Origin: Romanomermis culicivorax | Taxonomy: Eukaryota > Nematoda > Enoplea > Mermithida > Mermithidae | Assembly (NCBI GenBank): GCA_963922205.1 | Contig: CAWUHX010000081.1 | Span: forward strand, 744,001 to 808,000 | DNA: 64,000 nucleotides | Direction: 5' to 3' | Shown: positions 34,785-47,153 of the stretch, one piece after another | How positions within the stretch are numbered: position 1 is the stretch's first letter | Layout of the letters: every line of letters starts with the position of its first letter | The notes under the pieces: model-generated | What the model saw: only the letters and a program-made list of their open reading frames with translations | Databases searched by the model: none | What the model was told of the DNA's origin: nothing | Position numbers and translations under genes: made by a program

Positions 34785-35975
34785 CCTCATGTGAACGATT
34801 ATAAAGTGAGCGATTCTCAAGTGATCGATTCTTAAGTGAGCGAATTACCAAGTGAACGAATTCCCAATTGAGCGATTCCCAATTCAGCGAATTCTCAAAC
34901 GAGCGAATTCTCAATTGAGCGAATTCCTTATTGAACGATTCCAAGCGATCGATCGAGAATGTAATAACACTTTCTTCGTATTTTCCTTCTTTACCTCATA
35001 TTTTTCTTTGTATGTATTTCTTTTTTCTTTCGTTTTCTGTTTGTATTGCTTATGTTTTCATTTATGTATGCTTTACGTTTTCTTCCTTTTTATCTCTTTT
35101 CGTTCATTTTCTTCCTTCTTGTCATCTAATTTTTTCTTTTTTTTGCTTATGATACAATACACTACAAGTTGTCATTTTAAATAACCGTAGTCTTCCGTAT
35201 AATTTTTGTACAGTTCGGCATGCTTGTGTTTTTCATCGTTGTAAATGGGAAAAATCTTTATAAGAAATATAAACAAAAGGATGCTCGAAGAAAGAAAACA
35301 TCAAGGGAAACAAAACGGCAACCAAAATGAAGACATTAAGAATAAGTGAGAATAGATGGAAAAAGCATTAGAAAAAGAAAAAAATGAAAAAAGTGACAAG
35401 ATAGAAGAAGCAAGATAGAAAAAGCAGCAAGGAAGAAAGCAAAAATAATGTAAAAAAAGAACAAAAACAGAGAAAGAATCTTATAGAATAGAAAAAGAGA
35501 AAGATAAAGAAGTAAAGCAAAAAACTAAGATGAAAAGTAGGTAAGAACGGATAAAAAGTCACAAAAGATAAAAATAAACAAGAAATAGTGGGCGCCGAAT
35601 TGTATAGGAATTATATGCGAGACAAGGCTTACTAAAAATGACAACTTGTAATGTATTGTTTCTTGAGCAAATAAAAAAAAAGCGGATGACAAGAAAAAAG
35701 AAAATGAAAGAAACAGAGACAAAAGATAAAAATGTAGAAACATACGTAAACGAAAACATGAGCAACACACAGAACGAAAAAAATAAATATATACAAAGAA
35801 AAATATAAGGTAAAGAAGGAAAATCTGGAGAAAGTGTTATTACATTCTCTATCGCTCGTTTGGAATCGCGCAATTGAGAATTCGCTCAATTTTTAGTCGC
35901 TCATTTGGGAATCGCTCAGTTGGGAATAGCTCACTTGGGAATCGTCCACTTGGGAATCGCTCACTTGGGAATAGA
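34785..35975. mobile_element. Foldback element with minisatellite arms
   Basis: Two long inverted arms (about 34785-35179 and 35635-35974) flank a 455-base spacer. The outer part of each arm is an array of degenerate AGCGATTCCCAAGTG units, about 15-16 bases each. The inner part is unique sequence ending in CAAGTTGTCATTTT and its complement. The left arm is strongly pyrimidine-rich and the spacer and right arm purine-rich. Long arms built of tandem repeats around a loop are the hallmark of foldback transposons. No coding capacity beyond low-complexity frames. Confidence 0.75.
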
Positions 35976-36130
35976 CCGGGAACATTTGTATTCACAGTAA
36001 GGAAATTCAATCGCGTTCACAAATTAATAGGAAAGTTTACCCATCAATCATGGCTTGAAAAGTTACTTGCCGTATTTGGCATGCAATGAATTCTCACCAC
36101 TACTAAGCATTGAATTCACATAAAACTTAC

Positions 36131-36388
36131 ACTATCTTGATATCTTGGTCGTTCGGACCACAAACTTTCCAAAACGGCATTTTTCAGTTGCTTGACGCTC
36201 TGCATGCACTGAACGCAACACCAACAGCAAAGCAGTATGATCAAAAAATGATCAAAAAAATGATCAGCAGAAAAAGACATGATAGCCCGTCTCATTCCTG
36301 AGGTGGCCCATCGGTAATAGTTCATTGTGTCTATGTTTCCCAAATGCATCGATAAATACAGCAGCCATCCTACAATGAGCTCATGCAT
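36131..36388 (-). CDS. Putative first exon, membrane-anchored protein
   Basis: An ATG-initiated frame of 86 codons ends at a consensus donor (AGT|GTAAGT). It encodes two hydrophobic stretches, a short one after the Met and a stronger one, FLIILLCCWCCVQC, followed by a basic amphipathic segment ending RPRYQDS. The Cys-rich membrane exit would suit palmitoylation. The following exon is not identified; the exon at 34340-34473 is a candidate but phases differ. No family recognised. Confidence 0.4.
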
Positions 36389-36399
36389 GGAGAATAAGT

Positions 36400-37063
36400 G
36401 GTCATTTTCGTGTGCATTATGATTATTTGGCTATACTCTGTTCATTCCAAATGTGCCCGAAATGTAAAAAAGTTTAAAGAAAGTCGTGTTATTTTCTTTT
36501 TTCATGTTGTATTCCTGACTGTTGCAGTCAATCTGAGAAAACGGCAGTCGTGTACGCAGGTTTTTTTATAACTTGCATGAGCATTGTTTTCCTTCCGATG
36601 CGTATTTAGAAAAAATAGACAATAAAAGCGATTGATTTCATATCAATCTATATTGCAGAAAAATGTTTAATTATTCCAAAATTTGTCAATTATTCCAAAT
36701 GAAATTTATTTCAAATCTTTCCGTTTCTCAATGTGTTTGTTTATTTGATTAGTTGTCTAAATCATAGTTTTTGAACGAAAATTGTCATAAAATATAGGAA
36801 GCTAAAGTATAGATGTTCCTTCCTACAAATGTTACGGAAAACATTCCCTTATTAACATTCTCCATTTTTGTATTTTTTGGAAGTGAATAGCAAAAATCAA
36901 ATTCTTAAGATTAGGTGGGGTATTAGCGTTGCGAGATAATTTAAAATTTAGAAGCTGGTGGTACCTCACCAGATCAGTAGCATATATCAGTATTAAACAC
37001 TGTGAATCCCATTGCCGTAGCATCAGTGTCCACAAAAATATTTTTGCTGACTCATCTTATCAG
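36400..37063. other. Intergenic or upstream of the PDZ gene
   Basis: AT-rich sequence with one MITE-like terminus near 36432. The missing 5' exon of the plus-strand PDZ gene should lie here or further left, but I could not identify one with a convincing start and donor. Confidence 0.3.
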
Positions 37064-38048
37064 GGCCCCATATTATATCCTTTGATAAAACAGCGTAACG
37101 ATCAAGATTTCGGTTTTCGTGTGCAAATAGATACAGTAAAAGGCTGCTCGATTGGGAAAATCGACGAACATTCTTTAGCCGCGAGTATAGGTTTGAAAAA
37201 TGGCTTAATTTTATTGGCAATAAACGACGTATGGTTAGAACCACATTTGATGCAAAATCCTGATTCGATCAAAGAACTTTTGAGCAGCGATTTGCTCAAG
37301 TGCAAAATTTTAGTTATAGAAAAAGATGCTTTAGAATTCTATCGCCAGCGGAATTTACCTTTGCTGGTCGGGACACCTGTGGTTCTGCGGTCGCTGAATC
37401 ACGAGGAGGCTCTTGAAATGTCGAAATCTACTGCGGTACATAAGTTGTTACAAAATCTTTGGATAACGTTTTTTATTGCAGGTGTTGGCATCGAGTTCGA
37501 CTCTTTTGTAAGTATTTTTAAAAAAGCATCAAAATTTTAAAAACCTAATATCGAGAGAGCATTTAGTTTGGAACGGAGTGGAACTCCTGACCGCCACATC
37601 AAGGAAATTTGAGTGGCAATAAGTTAGATGGTGCATTTCAAATAGACTGCTGAGTAACAAAATTTGGTGCGTGTAATTGCATAGTGCAGCAGTTCATACA
37701 TCGGCGCAAGGTCTTTGGGGGTTTGGGTCTCACCCAGAAAGTGTTTGCTTAGCGTTAGCGGAGCTTAGGAATCCTTAGCGGAATTCGGATACGATGAAAG
37801 TGACTCGATTTTTTGTGCATATTCAGGTCCTCAGTATAACATGTTGCGATGAAAATATTTGCATGGACTCTGCTGAAATACTCAGGAATCGACTTGCCGC
37901 TGAGCTAAGCTCCATTAGGTGTACAGATGGGGGTCCACTCCGACTTTTCAAGGGGAACAAAAAATTTTTGTTCAAAGCGTATCTCATTTTTTACGGAGTT
38001 AGAGTTGGTTCAATTCATTTGGTTGATCAGCCGAATTTTTCATGTTGA
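37064..38048 (+). CDS. PDZ-domain protein, partial
   Basis: An exon starting after the acceptor TTATCAG at 37063 encodes a PDZ domain: FGFRVQ is the carboxylate-binding loop, GKIDEHSLAASIGLKNG is the betaC-alphaA region (usually SPAExAGLKxGD), and a final beta strand KCKILVIEKD follows. NHERF-type scaffolds have the most similar pattern. The exon either ends at the donor near 37435 or continues to 37507, and an in-phase exon follows from 37827, encoding ITCCDENICMDSAEILRNRL, with a stop at 38046-38048 or a further splice at 37918. No initiation codon is present, so at least one 5' exon is missing from the model. The role is probably cytoplasmic scaffolding of membrane-protein C-termini, inferred from the domain alone. 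Confidence 0.55.
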
Positions 38049-38400
38049 TGTGATAGGGTGTAGTTAGATGCAGTCACTTCTTGATGCCCATGTTCTTATC
38101 ACATTAGATAAATAAGTGTTATAATCTTAGCTTATTGCCGGAATTCTTCCCAAGCAGCAAAAATAAAACCGCTCAAAGTGAAACTTTAAAAACAATCTCA
38201 AAATTTTAATCAATTGTTCAATTCAGCGAAATCTCTCTGACTTCCCAGTAGATAAAATAGAAATTGAATACATTTGTATTATTCAAAAGCTACGAGTACT
38301 TCAAGCCGTACTCGGCTGATTTCTCTGCATCATTTAAATGAAGATTTATCATGAACGCAAGTTTTGAACGCCAGTCTGATTTTTGATATTTTATATTCAG

Positions 38401-39113
38401 CATCAAAACATATCATCAGATCAAAAGTCGAAATGTTGGTACCATAGACGTTTGAGATTTCTGATGCTAAGCGCTTTGTCGATTTTCATTTCAATTTCCG
38501 TCGCTGGTACAATTACCAGACGTTCTTACGCTCAAGTTGATCATTTCGACATTATTTTGAACAACGTCCATAGTCCGACATTCAATCACTTTCGAGTTCA
38601 ATTTTCTGAACATTTTGCAATAATAACGAATGTAGAATCACCATATTTGATGGAAAAAATGGAAACGATTGTCAATTTCGGAAAGGTAATCTTAAGTTTG
38701 AATTTTACGGTCATTGTGGATCTTTTGCTCATTTTTCAGGATTACGTGATTCATAAGATGCATGGAATTAAAACAAAGTGCTATCAAGTGCTTTTTTATG
38801 GCAACAATCCACTTCCAGATTTGAAATCGGTTAAAGATGCAGTCATTTCAACTTCCAATGTAATAAAGACAATATTATAAAAATACTACCGTAAAACTTG
38901 ATCTCACTCACTCTTCAGGATATCACAGCAATCGATGTGAAAGTGACTTGGGATTACTACTTCAAAAATACATCACAAAAATCGCTGGAAAATTGCCAGA
39001 ATTCGAAAATTTTGCATAAATACGATGATAATGACGGAGAAAAAAGTAAAAATTCAGTTTTTATGACTCGAAAATTACGTAGAATAACTAGATTGTCGAA
39101 TTTTTCAATTTGA
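38401..39113 (+). CDS. Small type II membrane protein, BRICHOS-like
   Basis: Three exons, 38401-38685, 38740-38859 and 38919-39113, splice in phase zero to about 199 codons with short nematode-sized introns (54 and 59 bases). A basic N-terminus precedes one membrane segment (FLMLSALSIFISISVAG), then a lumenal domain. That domain has a linker strand, the pair DYVIHKMHG and KTKCYQVLF, a proline-leucine step PLPDLKSV, and a late Cys in ENCQNSKIL. This D...CY...C order and the type II topology match ITM2/BRICHOS proteins, whose domain chaperones aggregation-prone segments in the secretory pathway. The assignment is by pattern only. The model starts at an acceptor, so an upstream coding exon is probable; otherwise the Met of LMLSALS would initiate. 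Confidence 0.5.
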
Positions 39114-40959
39114 GGAAAAGACTGCCTCGGGGGTCATCACTGTTCGAAAACTTGCCTGCCGAATTTTTCATTGGAGAAGAATAGCAAGAACAGGAGACGT
39201 TTTTTCAGTTTACGTGACGTGATTTGTTTCTATGAACAATGAAATTTGTTGAGCATTGTCTAAATACAGTGCGACCAGTCAAGCTAGGGTGTTTTATCAC
39301 CTCAAAATTTCATATCCATACCTACAGTGTATCATGAGCTGTACACGTTCACGGTAAGCCACTGTCTTCTGGATATTAATTTTTGCTTCATTTCCTAAAA
39401 ATTATGTAATCAGCAGTATTCGACTATTGCAATCTGAGCTTACTGTGAAAATGCTTTAATATCCAACTAAACTAAACGAAGTGAACTATGAGCATCCACT
39501 GATTTCTGCCCTAACAATAGTTAATTGATTGACATAAGTAATGTTTCTCGGAAAATTGCATTTTCTTAAAATTCTCCATATACTTTGATTGATAGATGCA
39601 GAAGTATCGCTTGTTTGTTATTAATCAAAATAAGACCTTCAAAATCATGTTATTGAACGGTTTATCATTTGGAACTGACCTTTTTCGAAAAAATGGTTCT
39701 CAGAAAAAGTCGGAACCTGTAAAAGTTTCCCGCATAACCAATCACTGATATTTTGAATTATGTCAATTTTTGATGAATTTTAGGGTTTAAATGAACTAAC
39801 AATGCTGCATTCAATTTTTCTGGGATTTTGTCCACTAATCAGTCCATCAAGTCGTTACTGTTTCTACGAATCAAAGGATCAGAAAAATCATAAACTCAAT
39901 GCAAGTGTTTTTAAATTTCTATTTTTCAAATTTCTATATTTTTACCATTCTGTAGGGGAAATTCTTTGATGTCATTTTCTTCCTGTAGCAGTTTTCCTGC
40001 ATTTTCAAGCAGAATTTTTACCTGAAATTACAGTAGGCACCTGAAGGGTAAATCAAAAGATTTAGGTAATGTTTGTCCGTTTTTGTACGTTTTCGTAGGG
40101 TGTGAGCTTCTTTAACAAACTGTACCTTTTCAGAATTTCCAACACTATCATATCAAATTTCGACCCAAATTTATCTTAGAATTTTTGGAAATCCGATACT
40201 TCGATAGTTGACGAGCCACATGCTCTTAACAAAAATTTTCCCTAGCTGCCCATTTTTCCACACGCAACGACGCCCCCTCTGCTTTTTCCCACATTCTCAT
40301 CTGGTATGTGACTGCGAAAAAAATTTATCATGTGTCAGATACTATAGCACTGGAAGCAGTTGTCTGTCCAATGTCAATATTGTGCGTGTGTGTATGTTCT
40401 TCATGTGAAAATGGCCGTTGTCCATTTTGTTTCTAGTAATTAGGAGTCCGGGAGCATTTCCGTCAAAACACTGACTGACTGGTCACTCACTTTTTCTAGT
40501 AAGCTCTTTTCCTACAGTATGACTTTTGTTTGTTTTTGTTTTTGTTTGCTTTTTTTACACTGTTTAACATATTATAATTCTAGAGCAAATGCGGTTGGCC
40601 CCGGCCTATACACTTTCCATCATATTCCTCTGAAATTTGATCTTTCGGGCATTTTCCTTTTCTTGCCGTAAGGTAAACATATGGTAGAATGATGAGGAGT
40701 AGGGTAAAAATTCAGTTTCGTAACCCGATCTTGATTTATACGTTTTAGAAAGCTCTACGGAGAGAAAAAGGGGGGCAAAAAAGAAATTTTAGACTCTGGT
40801 TTAATTAGTGCTCGTGCAGTTTTTCGCTGCTCGGATGGATATTTGATCTCTTTCTCAACTTCTGCTTTGAGCAAGTTTCGAATTTTATCGCCAAATTCGT
40901 AGAAAATTCTTTCGCGAACGTTTCAACTTTCGTGTTTTTGCTCTTGTCTTCAGTCTTTA

Positions 40960-41035
40960 GCTTTTGCTCTTAGATTGTTCAAGTTTTCATCTTTTATTCA
41001 GCTTTTGCTCTTAAATTGTTCAAGTTTTCATCTTT
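40960..41035. repeat. 41-bp tandem duplication
   Basis: The phrase GCTTTTGCTCTTA.ATTGTTCAAG followed by TTTTCATCTTT occurs twice, 41 bases apart, with a single mismatch in the core. Confidence 0.75.
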
Positions 41036-41599
41036 CAACTTAAATTTGAGGTCAAATTTCAGCTATAACTTACAAAATCGTTTCGATTCCATGCTACTCA
41101 TGAAGAATACGAATTTTGTATCCTTTCTAGCATTTCACTTTTTCGTTTCTCAGAAATTTATTCTTCAATCACTTATTGGGTTTAAAGTAAAACTAACTGA
41201 TATGGCTAATACAGCCAGCAAGGAACTCACCGTATCTTAAGGAGTCGTTATAAAGTCACACGGAAAGTTTTTTTTGTGCCGAATCGGCTCATTTTCATAA
41301 CGCATAATTCACAGAAATTTTATACTGCTGATTGCATAATGTCATCTGCAAGATACTGTTTGAAAAACATTCTAAAAAATTCATTTATTCTTTTCAAGAG
41401 GGCTTTCCGCACTTTTCTTGAATTTAACATGACCCATCGGAATTGTTCCTGATTTTGAAACATTTTGAATTTCTGGACAAACGATCAATTTATGACTTTT
41501 GTAAATTGATGATCGGTTAGGTAACAATCCACTTACTGTAAGCAAAAACAACACACTTATCGGACATATCTATCAAAATGTTGCACTAAAATTCTATAA

Positions 41600-42150
41600 T
41601 TGTAGCAGCATGTTCATCACTTTTGAGGTTAGCAAACATTTTTTTGGTTTCCCAAGTTTTTTCGCAAATGATTAACATGCAAAGCTTTCGAAGTTATAGC
41701 ATTTATTGAGCAATTATTTGCCGTGATAGATGAAGACATCACGTTTGTATGTTGACAAGAGCAATCTTAATATTACAGTAAGCGCAGAAAATTGTGGAGA
41801 ACATTGTGCTTGCTCATCATTTTGTGAGGTAAATCTTAAAAATCGTTGCCAATTTTTTTGGTTCGTCTTTACATTGTCACTGGTGTCTTGAAAATAAATT
41901 TATTGAATCATACCTTACTGCGTATGGTTGCTATACACTGGTTTATAACTATTCAAGTACTGTGGTATAAGCAGAAAATTGATAGAACATTGTACTTGCT
42001 TACTGATTTATGAATTTTGCATGGGAAAATTATTGCTCTTTTGCAGTATTCACAATCGCTGTTCCTGAATGAATGATCAGAAGGCAAAATTTTGAAAATA
42101 GGTCCCATGAATATCGTTCGAAACTTGAAATTCATTAAAATATTGACCTT
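41600..42150. repeat. Diverged tandem units, period about 190 bp
   Basis: The block AAGCAGAAAATTGATAGAAC then ATTGTACTTGCTTAC near 41967-42005 is a diverged copy of AAGCGCAGAAAATTGTGGAG then ATTGTGCTTGCTCAT near 41780-41815, and a weaker third copy lies near 41610. The unit is about 190 bases and ends upstream of the Six start. Confidence 0.4.
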
Positions 42151-42395
42151 GCTAATCAATTCGTAATAATCAAAAAGTAAAATTCAATGTCTGTACATTT
42201 GACCTTAAAGCGTATCGTTGCATGACTCAAACTGCAGGATAAGTTTGCTACCAAAAAATATCTCATTCAGCTGCATACGAAAATTTTGTCTTTTTACTGT
42301 ATTTTCATTTTCCGAGGCTCTAGTCCGTTTTTTAATTCATACACTGAATTTTTCCTCGTTCAGATGTTTTTCCATGTTTTCCTCAGAAAATTAGT

Positions 42396-45300
42396 ATGTC
42401 CATAGAAAATTCCGACTCCGACAATTCATGTCGCAACGCGGCCAATTCTTCCATTGTCAATATGATGCATTGCCAAAGTTCAAATTTGGCTCCTTATTCG
42501 TCGACCGAACCGTCGGCGTTGAGCAGCGCAGCCGGCGCCCAGACATTCAATTTCTCCCAAGAACAAATCGCATGCGTTTGCGAAGTTTTAGAACAAGCCA
42601 ACGACGTGGAACGATTGGCCAGATTTTTGTGGTCGTTGCCGGCTTGCGATCAAATTCACAGGAACGAAAAAGTGATCAGAGCCAGAGCTACGGTGGCTTT
42701 CGGTGAGAAAATTTGTTACTCTCAATTTCGCACTAGAGGATACTGTAGAAAATTATGACAGAGTTACTCTACTTTCTTATAGTATAGGTTTTGTATTGCG
42801 AATTTTTCACTTCTAACAATCAGCAGACATGACGTCAGCAGGACGACTGTTACGTCATTGCTTGTGTTATTCATTTGGTTTTGACAATCGAATATATATT
42901 TTTTACATTTTATTGTGTTCAAACTTTTATTCGTCTGAGCCAGTAGAATTAGGACGTTTAGTTTTTTTAGAAAGCTCATGTCAAAATTTTAGAAATGTAG
43001 CTAAAATCGTTTTTGGGCTAAACGACGGCTGATTTTTTCTCATCAGTAAAAATATAGGGAGATGCAACTTGAACTTGTCTCTCTTGCGTTAATGGTCAAA
43101 AATTCCAAATATTTACTGAAATTTAACTTTTGTTCAAAACGAAAAAACTTATTTCATTGTAGATTCTGATGTTACAAGCTTGAAATTTGTCACAAAGAAA
43201 CAACAAAGTAGAAGAATATAGAGTGTTTGATGTTGAGTAGCTTCAAACAGTAGATATGTAATCATTTGAGAATGAACGAAAATCTATCAATTGATGTAGG
43301 GATAAATTTAATATTTGGCACGACAATCGTGAACTGATCGTTCTTTAGTTAGAGTAATATAGAAATTAGTGAAACGTTTTTATAGATGTTGCTTTCTATC
43401 AAACAATGAAATTGTGCTGCTGAGATCACTTTGATCAAATCCCGCATAAGCTGTACATTTATTACAGAGAAGCTTATGTTCGAACTTTGTTCTTCCGGTA
43501 GACTACTGTACTTTATTGCTTAAAAATTCCATATACACGGCGTCACACTAAATGACCGTTTTTGATTCAATTTGTATTCCCTTATGCGAAAATTAATTAA
43601 TCAGCAGTGCGAATTTTTCAACAAAAATGTTTTATTCAAATGAAATTTGAGCGGACCCTAATAAACCCACAATTCCTTCACAGCAATCGCTCATTTTGAT
43701 AATGAGGCTGAAAGATACTGTTAGAGCTAAATTTGCAGCTTTCCCACATTGACAACATGATAGACGTATAGACGTCTGATGTGATTGATGTCGTAGTTTA
43801 AATAATTTAGTGATTTTTAATTCAAAAGTGAACTCCAACGGGATCTGCTTATTCTTATGGAATCTTTTGAAGAGTAACCCATAAGAATAAATATTGACTT
43901 TTATTTTCGAACCTTGTTCTGCGATCTACATGGAGAGTATCGACTCTTCATAGGTACAGTAGAAGTTTGAAGTAAGCAGTATAAGTTAGAAGTAGAAGGT
44001 CATGCACTCACTGGATTCTGAAAGTTGCACTTATAAACTGAGAGAGTGAAGCCGAATTCGGTGAGTATAACTGTACTTTACCATTGGATTTTGGAAGACC
44101 GGTGGAAAGTTTTCCTCATGAATAAAATTTCAGGCTTGTCGTCAAAAAGTCTTCTCGTGAAAAGTTCATCCCACAATATCCTGAAATGTGTATCGTTTTT
44201 CACGATACCTAATCATTTCAGATATCTTCATCATTTCAGTTCGAGTCGATTTAGTCACTTTAGACGGCTTGTGAACGTCAAGTTTTTCACTCCCCTCTGA
44301 ACAAGCTAATTCTCATTTTGTGCTCATTTGATTTGAAGCTATATATTTTTTTGAAGACAAACCTGTAGTGTATCAAAAGAGACAAAATATTTATCATTTC
44401 ATCGATAAAAGAACAGTGGCTGAATCGAGACAATGGCTGAATCGACATTACGTAAGAAAACTTACTGGTTGAATCTACTCAGATGGCTGAAATAGCAAGA
44501 ACCAGTGCACAGATGGTCATTTATTTCTGAAGAGTCTTTCATTATCAGGGCGCGGCCAGTTCAAGGAATTGTACGATATACTCCAAGGCCACACCTTCTC
44601 GCCCGACCACCATCCCAAATTACAAACTTTGTGGTTGAAAGCTCATTACATCGAAGCCGAACGTCTACGCGGCCGACCGTTGGGCGCCGTCGGCAAATAT
44701 CGGGTGAGGCGGAAATTCCCGCTTCCCCGAACAATTTGGGACGGCGAAGAGACGAGCTATTGTTTCAAGGAAAAATCGCGCGGTGTTCTACGCGATTGGT
44801 ACAATAATAATCCGTACCCGAATCCGAAGGAAAAACGGGAATTGGCCGAAGGTACGGGCCTGAGCACAACGCAAGTCAGCAATTGGTTCAAAAATAGGCG
44901 GCAAAGAGATAGGGCGGCAGATAGTAAAAATAGGTAAAAAGTTATTTTTTTCTAAAATTCTTGTAGAACAGAAGGGACGAAAATAATTACAGTCTTCAGA
45001 ATCAACTACGCAAAGCCTTACTGTCGGATTTTTTCCTCTTACATTTTTGGAGAGTACTCGAGCGGGCTCACCCATTTTTGGTTCCGTGTGAAATGCACTT
45101 GAGCATAAAATTACGAAAAATTTGAAATGCTTCCCAATCTCATTACTTACAAGCAAGACAAATAAATGTTTTTCAGTTGATTTTTTTGTAAATTCGACTA
45201 AAAAGTCGAAATCGAAGTCGAAAAGCAATTTTTGTACATATCACCAATAAAATTCCGTGGGATCAACGAAAATTGAAACAAGACTGAAAAAAGATTTTAA

Positions 45301-47153
45301 GCACGATTTTTTATTTTTAGAAATGCTATGAAGTTTTTTTTTTGATTTTTCAAATATAGTAGAGAAGATTAACGAATCTTAATAAATTGGACCCAAACCA
45401 TCAAAGGAACATGGATTGAGAACGTGCTAATTCAGCGTGTTTCAATTTTAAATAAAATTTTTCAACATCATCTTCTTTGAAAAATTGTGATTTTTCTGAA
45501 AATCATAAAAACTGAAAGATGAGAAAAACAATGAAAAGCCAGTTCACGGCAATATATCCGAAACATCGAATTTTACCAGTAATTTTGGTATGGCGTGCAA
45601 AAAAGTACCTGTTCTGGTTATTGTAGTTTTACATTTGTTCGATGATCCTTTTTCGAGCTACCCCATTGTAACTTCATACAAATGTATTGTCACTACTAAT
45701 AATTTAGGTACCACAAAAATTGTAGTCTGTTTTTTATAAAACGCTTCCAAATAGAAAAGTGACACAAATCAGACTGTCGTCAAAATCGTCTACATAGAGC
45801 TCTTATCGTGACATTTTTCACTCGAAAAATTGTTAAAGATGAGGTCAGTATGCTCACAAATTTCCAGTCTTATACGATGTGTTGTTTATCAGAAAATCGT
45901 GAAAATTTGAAATACTACTTGCTTTAAACTTTCATTATTTAGAAGCATTTCAAGAAAAACAGACTATAGTTTGAAATTATGAACTCCGACGATTGACAGC
46001 TTTTACGGACTTCGGAACACGTTGATTTCTTAAAAATTAAGAAATATGATGAAGAAGTTAGCTGATTCTAATTTCTATGTTGTCGAACTGACTATCTTGG
46101 GATCACGTCATTATGAAGATTTGGATCTTCTAGCGAATTCAAGGATTTCGTACGATTTTGCACAATTCCTGGAATACAAAGATGACAGAACATTTGAATC
46201 TATAAATGATACATGTGCTCTGTATCACATTTCTGATATCGTAATTTTCAAATGAATTTATAATCTCAGCTTTGAATTTGATTTCTTCTACACCAGATAT
46301 GACGCATATTCCTGATTTTTATCTATCAATTCTTTCCAAGTGTCTTATTGCAGTTAAAGCCATTTTCTTTTTAATCGAAATTGATAAATTCTGTTTATTA
46401 TGAAAATATCCTGTGGCATAGAAGCAAAAATTACTGAGTACCGCCCTCCAAATTTTCATTGTCGAAAAATAGTTTTCAGTACGAAATTTTTGAATTTAAT
46501 AGAATTCTTACGCTTACACGAATGGTGAAAAAATTACAGTGGTTTAGTCAGATGAAACTGGTTTCTAACCTTACTGGCTGAATTGAAGTTTAAATGATTT
46601 ACCGTATCTCCTACGGACGAAATTTTTTTCCAGAGATCGGGACAAATGTTCCAGTAACCAAGATCCTTACGGTAGCGAAACGAGCGACGACGACAGCGAC
46701 TGTTCCGATTTCGAAGAACAAAAAAATGTCAAAAAATTGAAAGCGAACAATAATAACAACGAAAATCGTAAAAACGGGACTTTGTATAACCAGCAACAAA
46801 ATCGTGCCGCCTCTTCGAGCAACAACGTACATTTGGCCGCCAATTTCTCGACTCATTTGCATAATTTGAGGAACAGCAGCAGCAACGTAGGTTCGTCGGC
46901 TCCTTACACGCGTATAATTTCCAGTCTGGCCGCCGACCACCACCCTTCGCCGTTGATTTTCGATGTGCAAAATAGCGGTCTGCAAAATTTCATGCGTTTC
47001 CCTATGGTGCCTTTCCAGAGTACGGCGCCTGCGTCCTACCACCACCAACAACTTCCCGACCATCATCCTTCTATGAACCAAATTGATCTGATGCCGACAC
47101 CTACGATCAAATGCGAAATTGGTGGTGCACAAAGCAACTACGAAAGTTTGTGA
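42396..47153 (+). CDS. Six1/2-class homeobox transcription factor (sine oculis type)
   Basis: Three exons, 42396-42702, 44549-44933 and 46634-47153, join in phase to 403 aa. Residues 51-166 form the SIX domain ([44 protein letters not shown]), which binds EYA co-activators. Residues 167-226 form the homeodomain, with [11 protein letters not shown] at its start and [12 protein letters not shown] in helix 3; these are diagnostic of Six1/2 rather than Six3/6 or Six4/5. The C-terminal 175 residues are acidic then Asn/Ser/His-rich. The ATG lies twelve bases after TTTTCCTCAG, a possible trans-splice acceptor. Nematode relatives are CEH-33/CEH-34, which act in pharyngeal and muscle development. The gene is isolated by long noncoding flanks. 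Intron 2 holds a MITE. Confidence 0.95.
45722..45969. mobile_element. MITE copy in the Six gene intron 2
   Basis: About 248 bp, near-identical in plan to 25019-25266 (GCTTCCAAATAGAAAAGTGA, GTCAGTATGCTCAC). The ends are TAGTCTGTTTTTTATAAAAC and, inverted, CTATAGTCTGTTTTTCTTG. Confidence 0.75.

Larger units (their letters stand above)
39114..42395. other. Long intergenic region upstream of the Six gene
   Basis: About 3.3 kb without a convincing exon. It includes a direct tandem duplication at 40960-41035 and diverged longer-period repeats around 41600-42150 (listed separately). Regulatory elements for the homeobox gene would be expected here, but none can be named from sequence. Confidence 0.4.

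Noticed and set aside
34852-35873. Phe/Leu/Ser-rich frames resembling membrane proteins
   Set aside because: They are translations of the pyrimidine-rich arms of the foldback element, mirrored on the two strands.
44788-45228. 146-codon minus-strand frame over Six exon 2
   Set aside because: Antisense shadow of the homeodomain exon.
46611-47132. 173-codon minus-strand frame opposite Six exon 3
   Set aside because: Antisense shadow; the plus strand encodes the in-phase C-terminus of the homeobox protein.
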